DNA of 64,000 nucleotides from Sphingomonadaceae bacterium PASS1 (GCA_002255985.1 NKIR01000010.1:1-64000); one strand, 5' to 3'. Positions 18,989-29,767 are shown, numbered from the stretch's first letter. A program made the numbers and translations. Notes: a model not told the origin generated them from the sequence alone.

Positions 18989-20856
18989 GATAAAGCACTC
19001 TCAATCGCGGCTTCAATTTCGGCGATGGTAAATGGTTGGCCAGACACTTTGTTCACGGGCTGCGCATCCACAAGGAACTGGTCACGCAATATGGTCTTCA
19101 ACTGGCCCGTGTTCATTTCGGGTACGATGATCTTGTCAAAGCTCTTGAGCAACTCGGTCATATTTTTGGGCATGGGCCAGATATGGCGAATGTGGACATG
19201 TGCGACATCAACGCCTTCTGCACGCTTACGGCGGACGGCTTGCTTGATGGGACCATAGGTTGATCCCCAGCCGACGACAGCGAGCTTCGCGCCTGCTGCG
19301 CCCTGCTCGACGATCTGGTCGGGGATGCTGTCGGCGACGCCATTTACCTTGGCCGAACGGATGTCGGTCATCGCCTGGTGGTTGGCAGGTGCATAGTTTA
19401 TGTGGCCGGTATCGACTTCTTTTTCGATACCACCAATGCGGTGCAGCAATCCGGGCGTACCGGGCTTCACCCATGGGCGCTTCAATTTATGGTCGCGCGC
19501 ATAGGGCTTGAACCCATCTTCCGGCACGCTTTCCAGAAACTCGACCGGGAATGGCTTATACTCTTCGAGATCAGGCACCAGCCAAGGCTCTGCAGCATTG
19601 GCGATATATCCATCCGTAAGCAGCATCACTGGCGTCATATACTCAACGGCAATCCGCACAGCTTCCACCGCGCAGTCAAAACAATCAACGGGCGAGCGCG
19701 CTGCGATCACAGGCATCGGCGCATCACCGTTGCGCCCATACACCGCCTGATACAGATCGGACTGCTCGGTTTTCGTGGGCAGGCCAGTCGAAGGACCGCC
19801 ACGCTGGCTGTTGACGATGACCAAGGGAAGCTCGGTCATGATGGCAAGGCCCATAGCCTCTCCCTTCAAAGCGATGCCCGGACCAGACGAGCTGGTAACG
19901 CCCAACTGACCCGCGTAGCTTGCGCCGATAGCCGAACAAATCGCGGCAATTTCATCTTCGGCCTGGAATGTGGTGATCCCATATTCTTTCAAGCGGCTGA
20001 GGTGATGCAAAATCGCGGATGCTGGCGTAATCGGATAACCGCCGAAAAACATCTTGAGGCCAGCCAGTTGCGCACCCGCAACCAAGCCATAGGAAATGGA
20101 CTCCGCGCCCGTCACCGTCCGGTACAGACCCGCAGGCGCAGGCGCGGCATCGACATGATACTGCTTCAGCGGCCCAGCCAGTTCAGCCGTCTCGCCATAA
20201 GCGTGACCGGCATTCAGCGCCGCGATATTGGCGTCGGCCAGAACCTGATTCTTGGCAAACTTGGCGTTCAGCCAATCGATAATCGGCTGACGGTCACGAT
20301 CGAACATCCAAAGCGCAAGACCAAGCGTCCACATATTCTTACAGCGCAACGCGTCTTTGTTGCCCATGCAAAATGGCTTGACGGCTTCCAGCGTCAGCGC
20401 GCTGATGTCGAACGCCAGCACTTGCCATTTCGCAAGGCTGCCATCTTCAAACGGGTTGGTGGAATATTTCGCCTTATCTAGGTTGCGCTGGTTAAACTCG
20501 CCTGTGTCGGCGATAATCAAACCGCCTTCGCGCAACGACCCTACATTGGTTTTCAGTGCGGCGGGGTTCATCGCGATCAGCACATCGGGCTGATCGCCAG
20601 CGGTATCGATTGCCGAAGAACCGAAGTTGATCTGAAACGCCGAAACACCGAAAAGCGTCCCGATTGGTGCACGGATTTCTGCAGGAAAGTCAGGGAATGT
20701 CGCAAAGTCATTGCCCGCCAGTGCGGACGACAGCGTAAACTGTCCCCCGGTCAACTGCATGCCGTCGCCGCTGTCCCCGGCAAAGCGCACAACAACTGCG
20801 TCGCTTTGAACCGGAGTATGTCCGTTCGTCTGTTCGTCTTTGAATGCCGTAGCCAT
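18985..20856 (-). CDS. korA: 2-oxoacid:ferredoxin oxidoreductase, alpha subunit (gamma-alpha fusion)
   Basis: KorA (623 aa) fuses the gamma domain (residues about 20-200, RFAGDSGDGMQLTGGQ) to the alpha pyrimidine-binding domain (ISYGLVAGAQLAGLKMFFGGYPITPASAIL onward) and a C-terminal CoA-side domain. The ATG at 20856 gives MATAFKDEQ. Frames open further upstream add a non-homologous 62-residue lead. With korB it would run the 2-oxoglutarate step or a branched-chain equivalent. No ferredoxin gene is adjacent, and the substrate cannot be settled by eye. Confidence 0.92.
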   Translation of the reverse strand: MATAFKDEQTNGHTPVQSDAVVVRFAGDSGDGMQLTGGQFTLSSALAGNDFATFPDFPAEIRAPIGTLFGVSAFQINFGSSAIDTAGDQPDVLIAMNPAALKTNVGSLREGGLIIADTGEFNQRNLDKAKYSTNPFEDGSLAKWQVLAFDISALTLEAVKPFCMGNKDALRCKNMWTLGLALWMFDRDRQPIIDWLNAKFAKNQVLADANIAALNAGHAYGETAELAGPLKQYHVDAAPAPAGLYRTVTGAESISYGLVAGAQLAGLKMFFGGYPITPASAILHHLSRLKEYGITTFQAEDEIAAICSAIGASYAGQLGVTSSSGPGIALKGEAMGLAIMTELPLVIVNSQRGGPSTGLPTKTEQSDLYQAVYGRNGDAPMPVIAARSPVDCFDCAVEAVRIAVEYMTPVMLLTDGYIANAAEPWLVPDLEEYKPFPVEFLESVPEDGFKPYARDHKLKRPWVKPGTPGLLHRIGGIEKEVDTGHINYAPANHQAMTDIRSAKVNGVADSIPDQIVEQGAAGAKLAVVGWGSTYGPIKQAVRRKRAEGVDVAHVHIRHIWPMPKNMTELLKSFDKIIVPEMNTGQLKTILRDQFLVDAQPVNKVSGQPFTIAEIEAAIESALS

Positions 20857-21002
20857 GCGTTCTAGCCCGTCTTTAATTGCAACTTTATTCCATTTTCGCC
20901 TAATCCCATTCGAAGCGCACTGCAATGTTAGAAAAACTATAGGTGGATATGCTGGACGCATTGTCCAAGCCACCCTAAGAAGCGGCTGAAATGGAGAACG
21001 CG
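20857..21002. promoter_or_regulatory. divergent intergenic region korA / esterase
   Basis: A 146-nt spacer between divergent genes, presumed to hold both promoters. I see no distinctive operator. Confidence 0.35.
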
Positions 21003-21962
21003 ATGACCGATGCCCCCCCTTATGTCCGCCCAGACGTGGCATTGTTTCTGCAGTTTCTGAACGCTGTACCCAGCCCTAAATTTTGGGAAGTGCCCGCCGA
21101 TGATGCACGCGCGATGACCGCTGCCATGCGCGACGTTGCTGATGCACCCGTTGGCGAGCTAGCGGTTATGCGCGATTTATCGATTCCCGGCCCCGCCGGT
21201 GCCATCCCCGCGCGATTATATGACAGCCGCGAAGAGCGCGAAGCCGGCCCTGTCATGGTGTTTTACCATGGCGGCGGGTTCGTTATCGGCAGCCTATATA
21301 CCTATGAACCATATTGCGCCGAAGTCGCGCGCCTTCTCGATTTGCCGGTCATTTCCATCGATTATCGACTGTCACCCGAGTATCCATTCCCTGCCCCCGC
21401 CGAAGACTGTGAAGCCGCAACGCGCTGGATTGCCACGAGCCCTGCGGAACTTGGACGGCAAGTGACTGGGCTCATTCCCTCCGGCGATAGTGCCGGCGGG
21501 AATCTGGCGATTGTAACAACAATGGCGCTCCGCGACCGTCCGGCGGCCGTCCCTGTGTTGGTGCAACATCCGATTTACCCCGTCGTCACGCTCGATGCTG
21601 ACTGGCCGAGCATGCGCGAATTTGCCAACGGTTATTTGCTAACCGGTGAAGCAATGGCCTATTTCGGCGAAGGCCATGCAGCGACGCCCGGAGACTACCG
21701 GTCCGAGCCTTTGAATTTCAGCCAGTTGGGCATGCCGCCGAGCCTTGTCACCACCGCGAGCCTTGACCCATTGCGCGACCAGGGCATCGCTTATGTTGAA
21801 AAGCTGAAAAAGGACGGTGTGCGCGTCGAACATCTTAGTGCCGAGGGTAATATTCACGGACATATCAACATCCGCCAAGCCATCCCCTCGGTCCAATCGG
21901 ACATACAGGGCAATATCGCCGCGCTGAAAAATCTGCTGGCAGAAGTGACGGCAACAGCATGA
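21003..21962 (+). CDS. HSL-family alpha/beta hydrolase (esterase/lipase)
   Basis: This 319-aa hormone-sensitive-lipase family esterase has the oxyanion motif FYHGGGFVIGS, nucleophile elbow GDSAGG, and a C-terminal GHINI (in NIHGHIN) supplying the catalytic His. The Asp is probably in SLDPLRDQG. The ATG at 21003 is preceded by GGAG with good spacing. Another ATG 12 nt upstream lacks one. The stop overlaps rppH by 4 nt. It is probably cytoplasmic (no signal peptide), acting on short acyl esters. Confidence 0.9.
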   Translation: MTDAPPYVRPDVALFLQFLNAVPSPKFWEVPADDARAMTAAMRDVADAPVGELAVMRDLSIPGPAGAIPARLYDSREEREAGPVMVFYHGGGFVIGSLYTYEPYCAEVARLLDLPVISIDYRLSPEYPFPAPAEDCEAATRWIATSPAELGRQVTGLIPSGDSAGGNLAIVTTMALRDRPAAVPVLVQHPIYPVVTLDADWPSMREFANGYLLTGEAMAYFGEGHAATPGDYRSEPLNFSQLGMPPSLVTTASLDPLRDQGIAYVEKLKKDGVRVEHLSAEGNIHGHINIRQAIPSVQSDIQGNIAALKNLLAEVTATA

Positions 21963-22444
21963 GCATATCGTTGGAAGATCTACCGTACCGTCCGTGCGCT
22001 GGTATCATGCTCGCGAACATGCAGGGAAAGATATTTGTCGGGCAACGCTTGGACAGCCCCGTCGGAACCGATGCATGGCAGATGCCGCAAGGTGGCATCG
22101 ACGATGGCGAGGATGCGGAGACTGCGGCGCTACGCGAGTTGTTCGAAGAGACGGGCGTGCGCGCCGATTTGGTCGATATTCTCGCGCGCAGCCGCGATGA
22201 ACATTTCTATGACATACCCGATGATATGATTGGCCGCATTTGGAAGGGCAAATATCGCGGGCAACGCCAGCATTGGTTTTTGATGCGCTTCAAAGGCACC
22301 GATGCCGATATCAATATCGAAACGTCGCATCAGGAATTCAGCAAGTGGCAGTGGATCGATGCACCGCAATTGCCGCAACTGATCGTGCCCTTCAAAAAGC
22401 GGCTGTACGAGAATATCCTCGCGGAGTTTGTGGAACTGATCTGA
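21959..22444 (+). CDS. rppH: RNA pyrophosphohydrolase (Nudix)
   Basis: This 161-aa Nudix hydrolase has the box GGIDDGEDAETAALRELFEETG complete from residue about 44. The flanking PYRPCAGIMLANMQG, QMPQGGID and QHWFLMRF segments are those of RppH/IalA, which removes pyrophosphate from 5'-triphosphate mRNA ends to start decay (and hydrolyses dinucleoside polyphosphates). It is coupled by overlap to the esterase gene. Confidence 0.93.
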   Translation: MSISLEDLPYRPCAGIMLANMQGKIFVGQRLDSPVGTDAWQMPQGGIDDGEDAETAALRELFEETGVRADLVDILARSRDEHFYDIPDDMIGRIWKGKYRGQRQHWFLMRFKGTDADINIETSHQEFSKWQWIDAPQLPQLIVPFKKRLYENILAEFVELI

Positions 22445-22447
22445 CGC

Positions 22448-22465
22448 CGTTCAGCGTGCTGAACG
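22448..22465. terminator. perfect hairpin after rppH
   Basis: CGTTCAGC-GT-GCTGAACG is a perfect 8-bp stem just after the rppH stop, between two convergent genes. No T-tract follows on either strand, so intrinsic termination is only possible, not shown. Confidence 0.4.
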
Positions 22466-22476
22466 CATCCGCGCCC

Positions 22477-23004
22477 TTAATTGGGTTGCGGAACCGGCAC
22501 GCTGCCAATTGTTGGTTTGGTATCGGCTGCACTGGCTTGCATTTGCTGTTTTTCGGTCGCCTTACTGGATGCCAGCGCAAGCCGGCCAACAACGCCGCAG
22601 TCCGCACGGCATAAAGTTTTCAGCCGCGCAATATTCTTGCCCGCTTGCTCAATTGCGCCTTTGGCAATCATAACATTTGCCTGCTCAGCCAATGCAACCT
22701 GATCATTGGGTTCAAGCTCAAGCGCTTCTTTATAAAAAGCGATCGCTTTACCATTCAGTCCTTGGGCCTTCACCGCGCGTGCCATCGCAATGTACGCCGC
22801 GCGATTGCGTGGATCGACCGCGAGCGCTGACTCATACCAGCTGATGGCATTGTCGAACCGTCCAGCGTCCGATTCCTGGTCACCGGTCTGCATCAGGGCA
22901 ATAGACTGGGCATCGATATCGTCATCCGCACGTCCGCCGATGCTGGCGCTCGACATAACAGCTAACGTAAGCGACAGGGCAATGGCCGCGGGAGAAAAAC
23001 GCAT
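22477..23004 (-). CDS. exported tetratricopeptide repeat protein
   Basis: A 175-aa protein with a signal peptide (MRFSPAAIALSLTLAV, cleavage around residue 25). It has two to three TPRs: GDQESDAGRFDNAISWYESALAVDP, NRAAYIAMARAVKAQGLNGKAIAFYKEAL and DQVALAEQANVMIAKG. The ATG at 23004 is chosen because it opens a clean signal peptide. Two cysteines (LCRADC) may form a disulfide. Periplasmic scaffold; partner unknown. Confidence 0.8.
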   Translation of the reverse strand: MRFSPAAIALSLTLAVMSSASIGGRADDDIDAQSIALMQTGDQESDAGRFDNAISWYESALAVDPRNRAAYIAMARAVKAQGLNGKAIAFYKEALELEPNDQVALAEQANVMIAKGAIEQAGKNIARLKTLCRADCGVVGRLALASSKATEKQQMQASAADTKPTIGSVPVPQPN

Positions 23005-23039
23005 AAACAATATCCATATCTTTTTGGAACGTGACGCTA

Positions 23040-24221
23040 TCACAGCTTTTGGAGCCTCGCGAAGAAGAATCCATCGCTGCCATCATGATGCGGGGTCAAC
23101 AACAAGCCGTCGCCGTCGGCTCGACCCATCGACACCCCGGCATCCGCCGCGCGCCAGCCCGAATGCGATTTTAAGAACGCAGCCACTTGTCCCTTGCCCT
23201 CACTCTCGATGAGCGAGCACACGGCATAAACAAGATAACCGCCGCGCACGACCATGTCGGCGCCAATGTCCAAAAGCTTCGCCTGTTCATCAACAACGCG
23301 CTTCAACCGCGCAGCATCCAAGCGCCAACGCGTCTCGGGATTGCGCCGCCATGTCCCGCTTCCCGAACAGGGTGCGTCAATCAGGACAAGGTCGCAGCCA
23401 CCGATACACTCGGACAGCATCTCTTTTTCCTTGCCTGGATTGAGCAAGCGCGTTTCGATGTTGGTGGCACCCGACCGGTTGGCCCTTGGTTTCAATTGGT
23501 CCAGCCGGTTACGGTTTGTATCTGTTGCGATCAACCGCCCCTGATTTCGCATTGCTGCCGCGAGCGCAAGGGTTTTGCCACCAGCGCCAGCGCACAGGTC
23601 AAGCACCGTGCCGACACCCTTTGCCTGACATGCCTCTACAATCAGCTGGCTTCCCAGATCCTGAATTTCAACCTGACCGTCTTCCACGGCGGGATGGCTA
23701 TCAATTGCAGTCCCGCCCGGCAGGCGGAGCGCATATTCGAGATGCGGAAGGACTTCAGCGTCAGGAAACACTGCCGATACTTCAGCACGGCTCGCCTTCA
23801 ACGCATTCACGCGCAAGTCCATGGGGGCACGGTCAAGCAGGCTTGCCTGCTCGGCCTCGTCAACATGTGCGGAAAACAAAGGCTTGATCCATTTGGGCAG
23901 TCCGCCACCTGTCGATCGCGCTTCGCCGGGTTCAATGGCTGCTGGACCATAATCGGTCCCGTCGAACAGTGCCGCCAGTTCCGGATCGGCATCCGCCATC
24001 GCCACAAAGGCAGACCGCGCCGTCGCTGGCCTTTTCCCAAAACGGCGGATCGCGCCCCAAGCCAAATCACGGACAGCACGGCGGTCTTTCGAGCCAGCAT
24101 AACGCCGCTCGGCAAAAAAGCGTTTCGCAAGCTGGTCGGCAGAAGCGCCGCCATCACGCGCAGAAAGGATGATTTGGTCAACCAATTCAATGGCTGACTG
24201 CAGGCGAGCAGCAGGTCTCAT
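23040..24221 (-). CDS. RsmB/NOP-family RNA (cytosine-5) methyltransferase
   Basis: This 393-aa SAM-dependent m5C methyltransferase shows an N-terminal NusB-like/leader region, then the SAM motif LDLCAGAGGKTLALAA, motif IV DAPCSGSGTWRRNPE with the Pro-Cys, and the motif VI-containing LVYAVCSL with the second catalytic Cys. The family methylates 16S rRNA C967 (RsmB) or similar sites. The exact target is not decidable here. It follows guaB by 3 nt, so is probably co-transcribed. Confidence 0.9.
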   Translation of the reverse strand: MRPAARLQSAIELVDQIILSARDGGASADQLAKRFFAERRYAGSKDRRAVRDLAWGAIRRFGKRPATARSAFVAMADADPELAALFDGTDYGPAAIEPGEARSTGGGLPKWIKPLFSAHVDEAEQASLLDRAPMDLRVNALKASRAEVSAVFPDAEVLPHLEYALRLPGGTAIDSHPAVEDGQVEIQDLGSQLIVEACQAKGVGTVLDLCAGAGGKTLALAAAMRNQGRLIATDTNRNRLDQLKPRANRSGATNIETRLLNPGKEKEMLSECIGGCDLVLIDAPCSGSGTWRRNPETRWRLDAARLKRVVDEQAKLLDIGADMVVRGGYLVYAVCSLIESEGKGQVAAFLKSHSGWRAADAGVSMGRADGDGLLLTPHHDGSDGFFFARLQKL

Positions 24222-24224
24222 GCC

Positions 24225-25697
<1,473 letters not shown>

Positions 25698-25739
25698 TTA
25701 AGCTTTGATTCGTGGCGGCCCATGTAAACAGTAAGCGCC

Positions 25740-27224
25740 TTATTCGCCAGCCTTCTTGGATTTATATTTTCTGGCGTCTGCAAAGTAACGGCCGAGCGCA
25801 ATGTGCAGGTCAGCGTCATCCGCCGCGCCGCCAAGCTCCGTCTTATCCGTAAGCTCATCATCTGGGCCGTGATAATCGCTGCCCAGAAACTTTTGCATCA
25901 GTTCAAGATCGGCGAACGAACCGCCTACCATCAGTGCAGGCACGCCCTTTTGCGCGAGTGCCCAACCGTCCTGCCTTTGGATAAACGCATTTGCATCGGT
26001 CGAACTTTCAATTGCCCTACCCGTCTTTTTCGCCACCGCCTCGACCGTGGCATCCAATGGAGTTGTTCCACGACCGATGATGGCAACCTTTGATCCGCGC
26101 GGCGCAATCGCAATTGTGTCAACGTTTAGGGAAATCACGATCTGATCAAGCGGCAAAGCTGGCTTTTCAGCGAAGGCATAAGCACCCAGCAGGCCGCTCT
26201 CTTCCGCGGTTGTTGCTACAAAATAAATATCGCGATCATGCTTTTTCTTCGCCAAGCTCGCGGCGATTTCATTCAGAACCGCAATTCCGCTGGCATTGTC
26301 CACGGCACCATTACAAATCCGGTCAGGCGCACCCTCGGGCGCGCAAATACCCAAATGGTCCCAATGCCCCATGAACAAAACAGCGCCACTGCCCTTTTTC
26401 CGACCAGCAATCTTCCCAACAACATTCGAGCTGTTGAACCGGTAAATGTCGGTCGTGACTTTGAAATCTGCGTCAATACCAAGTGACTCGCCCGCATAAT
26501 CGCTGGCCTTGGCATGTGCGCGCAATTTGTCCCAATCTTGCCCGGCGGCGGTTATCATCGCGACCGCAAACTCGGCGCTAATGGCCCCTTCCAAAGGCGC
26601 GCGCTTTTCGCGGCTCTCAAGTGCTATTGGACGCGACAGCAACAAACGCCGCAGTGACAGCCAACTCCCCTGCCCGTCGCCAATGAAGATCACAGCCTCC
26701 GCCCCCGCAGCGATAAGCGCTTCGCGCCGCGCGCGGGGTGACTTCATATTGTTAGGCACATTTTCGGCGTCAAACAGCACGAGGGCGGCTTTTCCCGCAA
26801 CATCTGCAGCAACCGAACCATCGGCCTTGACGCCTGCACCGGCAAAGATAAGCGGCAAATCTGTACGCGCATAATCGGCCTGTTTACCAATCAGGATGAT
26901 TTCTTCCGAAACAATCCGCAGCTTGCGACTCTTCGCCGCAAATACATATTCCGCACTGCCCTGCCCGCGCTGGATCAAGGGAACGGCATCAAACCAGCTA
27001 CCGTCAGTAGCCGCCGGTTTTAGCCCCGATCTTGCCCATCGCTCAGCAATATACTGAACTGTTTTTGCCTCGCCCTCAGTGCCGGGTTTACGGCCTTCAA
27101 ACGCGTCACTCGCCAAAATTTCGATATGTGCGCGCAGGTCCGCTTCGCTCACCGCTTTGGCGTGCACCGAACCCGCTGCCATTGCTGCAAAACTGACGAA
27201 GACTGCAAAATGGGCAAGACGCAT
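25740..27224 (-). CDS. exported M28 family zinc aminopeptidase
   Basis: This 494-aa protein has a signal peptide (1 to about 22, SVHA). A PA-domain-like insertion (about 95-240) lies inside an M28 peptidase fold. The dizinc ligands are visible: HWDHLG, DNASG, the catalytic/ligand Glu pair in TAEESG, NVDTIA, and a terminal His in YHGPDDE. It is probably a periplasmic aminopeptidase for peptide salvage. It is monocistronic or co-transcribed with the CoA-lyase gene 16 nt upstream. Confidence 0.9.
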   Translation of the reverse strand: MRLAHFAVFVSFAAMAAGSVHAKAVSEADLRAHIEILASDAFEGRKPGTEGEAKTVQYIAERWARSGLKPAATDGSWFDAVPLIQRGQGSAEYVFAAKSRKLRIVSEEIILIGKQADYARTDLPLIFAGAGVKADGSVAADVAGKAALVLFDAENVPNNMKSPRARREALIAAGAEAVIFIGDGQGSWLSLRRLLLSRPIALESREKRAPLEGAISAEFAVAMITAAGQDWDKLRAHAKASDYAGESLGIDADFKVTTDIYRFNSSNVVGKIAGRKKGSGAVLFMGHWDHLGICAPEGAPDRICNGAVDNASGIAVLNEIAASLAKKKHDRDIYFVATTAEESGLLGAYAFAEKPALPLDQIVISLNVDTIAIAPRGSKVAIIGRGTTPLDATVEAVAKKTGRAIESSTDANAFIQRQDGWALAQKGVPALMVGGSFADLELMQKFLGSDYHGPDDELTDKTELGGAADDADLHIALGRYFADARKYKSKKAGE

Positions 27225-27240
27225 AAATGATCGCTCCGGA

Positions 27241-28068
27241 CTAAGAAGGAGCGGCCCCTGTCGTATGTCGGGAACGCTCTATCGTTAATTTCGCTTCATC
27301 TACATGCATCGATTCAATCATGCGACCCTTAAATCGCTGCGCGCCCCCTCGGCTCGCCGCAATTAATTCCTCCGCCTCGGCCACCGCAGCGACATCGGCG
27401 CCAAAGACCTGATTAGCTGTCGCAACTTGATTGGGGTGAATGAGCGTTTTGCCCGTGAAACCATAAGTTGCGCCTTGGCGGCATTCGGCATCGAACCCGT
27501 TCATGTCATCCAACCGATTGCAAACGCCGTCAAAACGCGGCTTGCCCGATGCGGATGCGGCGAGCACGATTGTCTGCAGCGCCAACTCCAGCCCCTCGCG
27601 CAATGGGCCGGGCCGAATACCGGTTTCCGCCGCAATGTCATTTGTGCCCGCAATCAATCCTGCAACCATGGGGTGCGCGGCAATCTCTCGCGCGGCATAT
27701 AATCCCGTTGGCGTTTCGATCATCGCCAATATGGGCTTGCCAGCATCCGGTATGTCGTCCGGACCTTCGACCTTAGGCACAACGATGAAGTTCGCGTGGC
27801 TTTGCGCCAAAGCGGCGATGTCGTCGGCATGATATACGCTATCTGCGCCGTTTGCCCGTATGGCGATTATTTTGCCTCCGACGCCATCTGCGGCATATTG
27901 CACAGCTGCCGCGCGGGCATCCGCCTTTAACTCATGCGGGACGGCATCTTCCAAATCAATGATCAGCATATCCGCGTCAAGTGACCGCGCCTTTTCCAAT
28001 GCACGTGCATTGGACGCCGGCATATAGAGCGCCGACCGCGTAAATTTCAGTTGCTGCATGATATCCAT
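27241..28068 (-). CDS. HpcH/HpaI aldolase / citrate lyase beta-like CoA ester lyase
   Basis: This 275-aa TIM-barrel lyase has RSALYMPASNARALEKA, the acidic metal motif IDLEDAVPHELK, and ETPTGLYAAREIA with the second Glu ligand. KTLIHPNQV is the CoA-binding HPxQ motif. The family cleaves malyl-, citramalyl- or related CoA esters. The specific substrate is not decidable. The ATG at 28068 has GGGAG 5 nt upstream and is preferred to one 12 nt earlier. Confidence 0.87.
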   Translation of the reverse strand: MDIMQQLKFTRSALYMPASNARALEKARSLDADMLIIDLEDAVPHELKADARAAAVQYAADGVGGKIIAIRANGADSVYHADDIAALAQSHANFIVVPKVEGPDDIPDAGKPILAMIETPTGLYAAREIAAHPMVAGLIAGTNDIAAETGIRPGPLREGLELALQTIVLAASASGKPRFDGVCNRLDDMNGFDAECRQGATYGFTGKTLIHPNQVATANQVFGADVAAVAEAEELIAASRGGAQRFKGRMIESMHVDEAKLTIERSRHTTGAAPS

Positions 28069-28204
28069 TTTCGCTCCCATATTGTCGGCCTGCGCATGCT
28101 CCCTGCGTAACCTGGTGTGAATCGTAAACCCCCTCGATCGTTTTCATGAAACTATTTGTTAAACCCACCGAATTACAGCTCACTCTTAAAAGGGAGGGCA
28201 TATT

Positions 28205-29119
28205 ATGGAATATTTTTTCGGTTTACTCGCGCTGATCGTCATCATTTTTGTGATGATGGGTGTGACCGTTGTTCAGCAAGGCTTTGTTTTCACAATTGAG
28301 CGGTTCGGGCGTTATACCTATTCCGCGCAACCCGGACTGACCGTCATAATCCCGTTCTTTGACCGCGTTGGCCGCAAGGTCAACGTCATGGAACAAGTTC
28401 TCGACATTCCGGGGCAAGAGATCATCACCAAGGACAACGCCATGGTCGGCGTTGATGCAGTGGTTTTCTTCCAAGTGCTCGACGCAGCCAAAGCCGCATA
28501 TGAAGTGTCGGACCTATATGTCGCCATCATGCAAATCACGACAACCAACCTGCGCACCGTGATGGGCTGCATGGACCTCGATGAAACCTTGTCAAAACGC
28601 GACGATATCAATGGCCGCCTGCTGTCGGTGGTGGACCACGCAACCAGCCCATGGGGTGTCAAAATCACCCGTGTTGAGGTGAAAGATATTCGTCCGCCGG
28701 CTGATATCTCCAACGCAATGGCGCGGCAGATGAAGGCAGAACGTGAAAAGCGTGCGCAAATCCTTGAAGCCGAGGGCATGCGCGCCGCAGAAATCCTGCG
28801 CGCTGAAGGTGAAAAGCAAGGCGCAATCCTTCAGGCCGAGGGCCGCAAGGAAGCTGCATTTCGTGACGCAGAAGCCCGCGAACGCGAAGCAGAGGCAGAG
28901 GCGAAGGCAACAGTCATGGTTTCCGATTCCATCGCGGCATCGGGCACGCAGGCGCTGAATTACTTCATTGCGCAGAAATATACTGAAGCCATCAGCCAGT
29001 TCGCAACATCACCCAATGCAAAGACCATCTTGTTCCCTGTAGAAGCCACGCAGTTGATCGGGACGCTGGGCGGAATTGGAGAACTGGCCAAGGAAGCGCT
29101 TGCGACAAAAGAAAAGTGA
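28205..29119 (+). CDS. SPFH/stomatin-like membrane protease-associated protein
   Basis: This 304-aa slipin/QmcA-type protein has one N-terminal membrane helix (residues 2 to about 22), a PHB/SPFH domain (about 25-190, GLTVIIPFFDRV), a long charged coiled coil (about 175-240, rich in Glu/Lys/Ala) and a conserved tail with LNYFIAQKYTEA. An AAGGGAGG Shine-Dalgarno precedes the ATG. SPFH proteins pair with NfeD proteins to organise membrane microdomains and FtsH-type proteolysis, and the NfeD gene follows 195 nt downstream. Confidence 0.93.
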   Translation: MEYFFGLLALIVIIFVMMGVTVVQQGFVFTIERFGRYTYSAQPGLTVIIPFFDRVGRKVNVMEQVLDIPGQEIITKDNAMVGVDAVVFFQVLDAAKAAYEVSDLYVAIMQITTTNLRTVMGCMDLDETLSKRDDINGRLLSVVDHATSPWGVKITRVEVKDIRPPADISNAMARQMKAEREKRAQILEAEGMRAAEILRAEGEKQGAILQAEGRKEAAFRDAEAREREAEAEAKATVMVSDSIAASGTQALNYFIAQKYTEAISQFATSPNAKTILFPVEATQLIGTLGGIGELAKEALATKEK

Positions 29120-29149
29120 AGCCTGTGGGGCGGGGACAAAGCCCGCAGT

Positions 29150-29267
29150 CCTGAGCAACAATCGCAAGGCGATTGTGCCCGTCGAAGGACGCCTGTAAGA
29201 CAGACGTTGCGCTCCACCGGTCCACGCCCTTCGACTTTCGTCAGCGCGGGCGCACTGACGGCTCAGG
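29150..29267. repeat. nested composite inverted repeat
   Basis: Three nested or adjacent inverted repeats lie between the SPFH and NfeD genes. Outer arms are CCTGAGC (29150-29156) and GCTCAGG (29261-29267). Middle arms are GTCGAAGG (29181-29188) and CCTTCGAC (29228-29235). An internal hairpin is CAATCGC-AAG-GCGATTG (29159-29175), and GTCAG...CTGAC spans 29240-29259. It does not match the TCCTGAA or CTCTGCGTGAA families, so it is a third repeat type. Confidence 0.75.
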
Positions 29268-29314
29268 GCTTCGGTAAGATCCGCAGTTTAGACATCGAGA
29301 TTACGGAGTAACAC

Positions 29315-29767
29315 ATGGCAGAATGGCTCGACACAATTTCAACCCACTGGTTCTGGCTCTCGCTGGGGCTGGTGCTCGGGGTCGCCGAAATGGTTGCGCC
29401 CGGCTTCTTCCTGATATGGCTTGGCCTTGCCGCGTTGATTGTCGGTGGGCTTGATTACTTCCTTCCCATCACGGTCGCATATCAAGTCGCCATGTTTGCG
29501 ATATTGTCGGTATTGGCAGTGTTTGCGGGCAAGAAATTCCTTCACGACAACCCCATCGAAACCGAAGACGCAAAGTTGAACGACCGTGGCGCGCGGCTCA
29601 CGGGGGAAATCGTAACTGTGGTTGAAGCGATCACAAACGGCAATGGCCGCGTTAAGGTCGGCGACAGTGTCTGGTCCGCACGAGGCGTTGATGCCGCAAT
29701 AGGATCCCGTGTGCGCGTCACAGGCGCTGACGGCGCGGTATTGCTCGTCGAAGGCGGCCTCGACTAA
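29315..29767 (+). CDS. NfeD family protein
   Basis: A 150-aa NfeD1b-type protein: two or three membrane helices (about 10-70, FWLSLGLVLGVAEMVAPGFFLIWLGLAAL) followed by the C-terminal OB fold (about 85-150, RGARLTGEIVTVVEAITNGNGRVKVGDSVW...GSRVRVTGADGAVLLVE). It partners with the upstream SPFH protein. A GGAG element precedes the start. Confidence 0.92.
   Translation: MAEWLDTISTHWFWLSLGLVLGVAEMVAPGFFLIWLGLAALIVGGLDYFLPITVAYQVAMFAILSVLAVFAGKKFLHDNPIETEDAKLNDRGARLTGEIVTVVEAITNGNGRVKVGDSVWSARGVDAAIGSRVRVTGADGAVLLVEGGLD

Noticed and set aside
19378-20481. 367-codon plus-strand open frame across korA
   Set aside because: Antisense of korA, rich in His/Arg as expected for a complement of a GC-rich coding frame.
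17942-20856. KorAB as evidence of an anaerobic organism
   Set aside because: The two-subunit form is known in aerobes, and the window also has a photolyase and an aerobic-type metabolic set.
23187-24197. 336-codon plus-strand open frame across the RNA methyltransferase
   Set aside because: Antisense shadow; the methyltransferase motifs on the other strand are complete.
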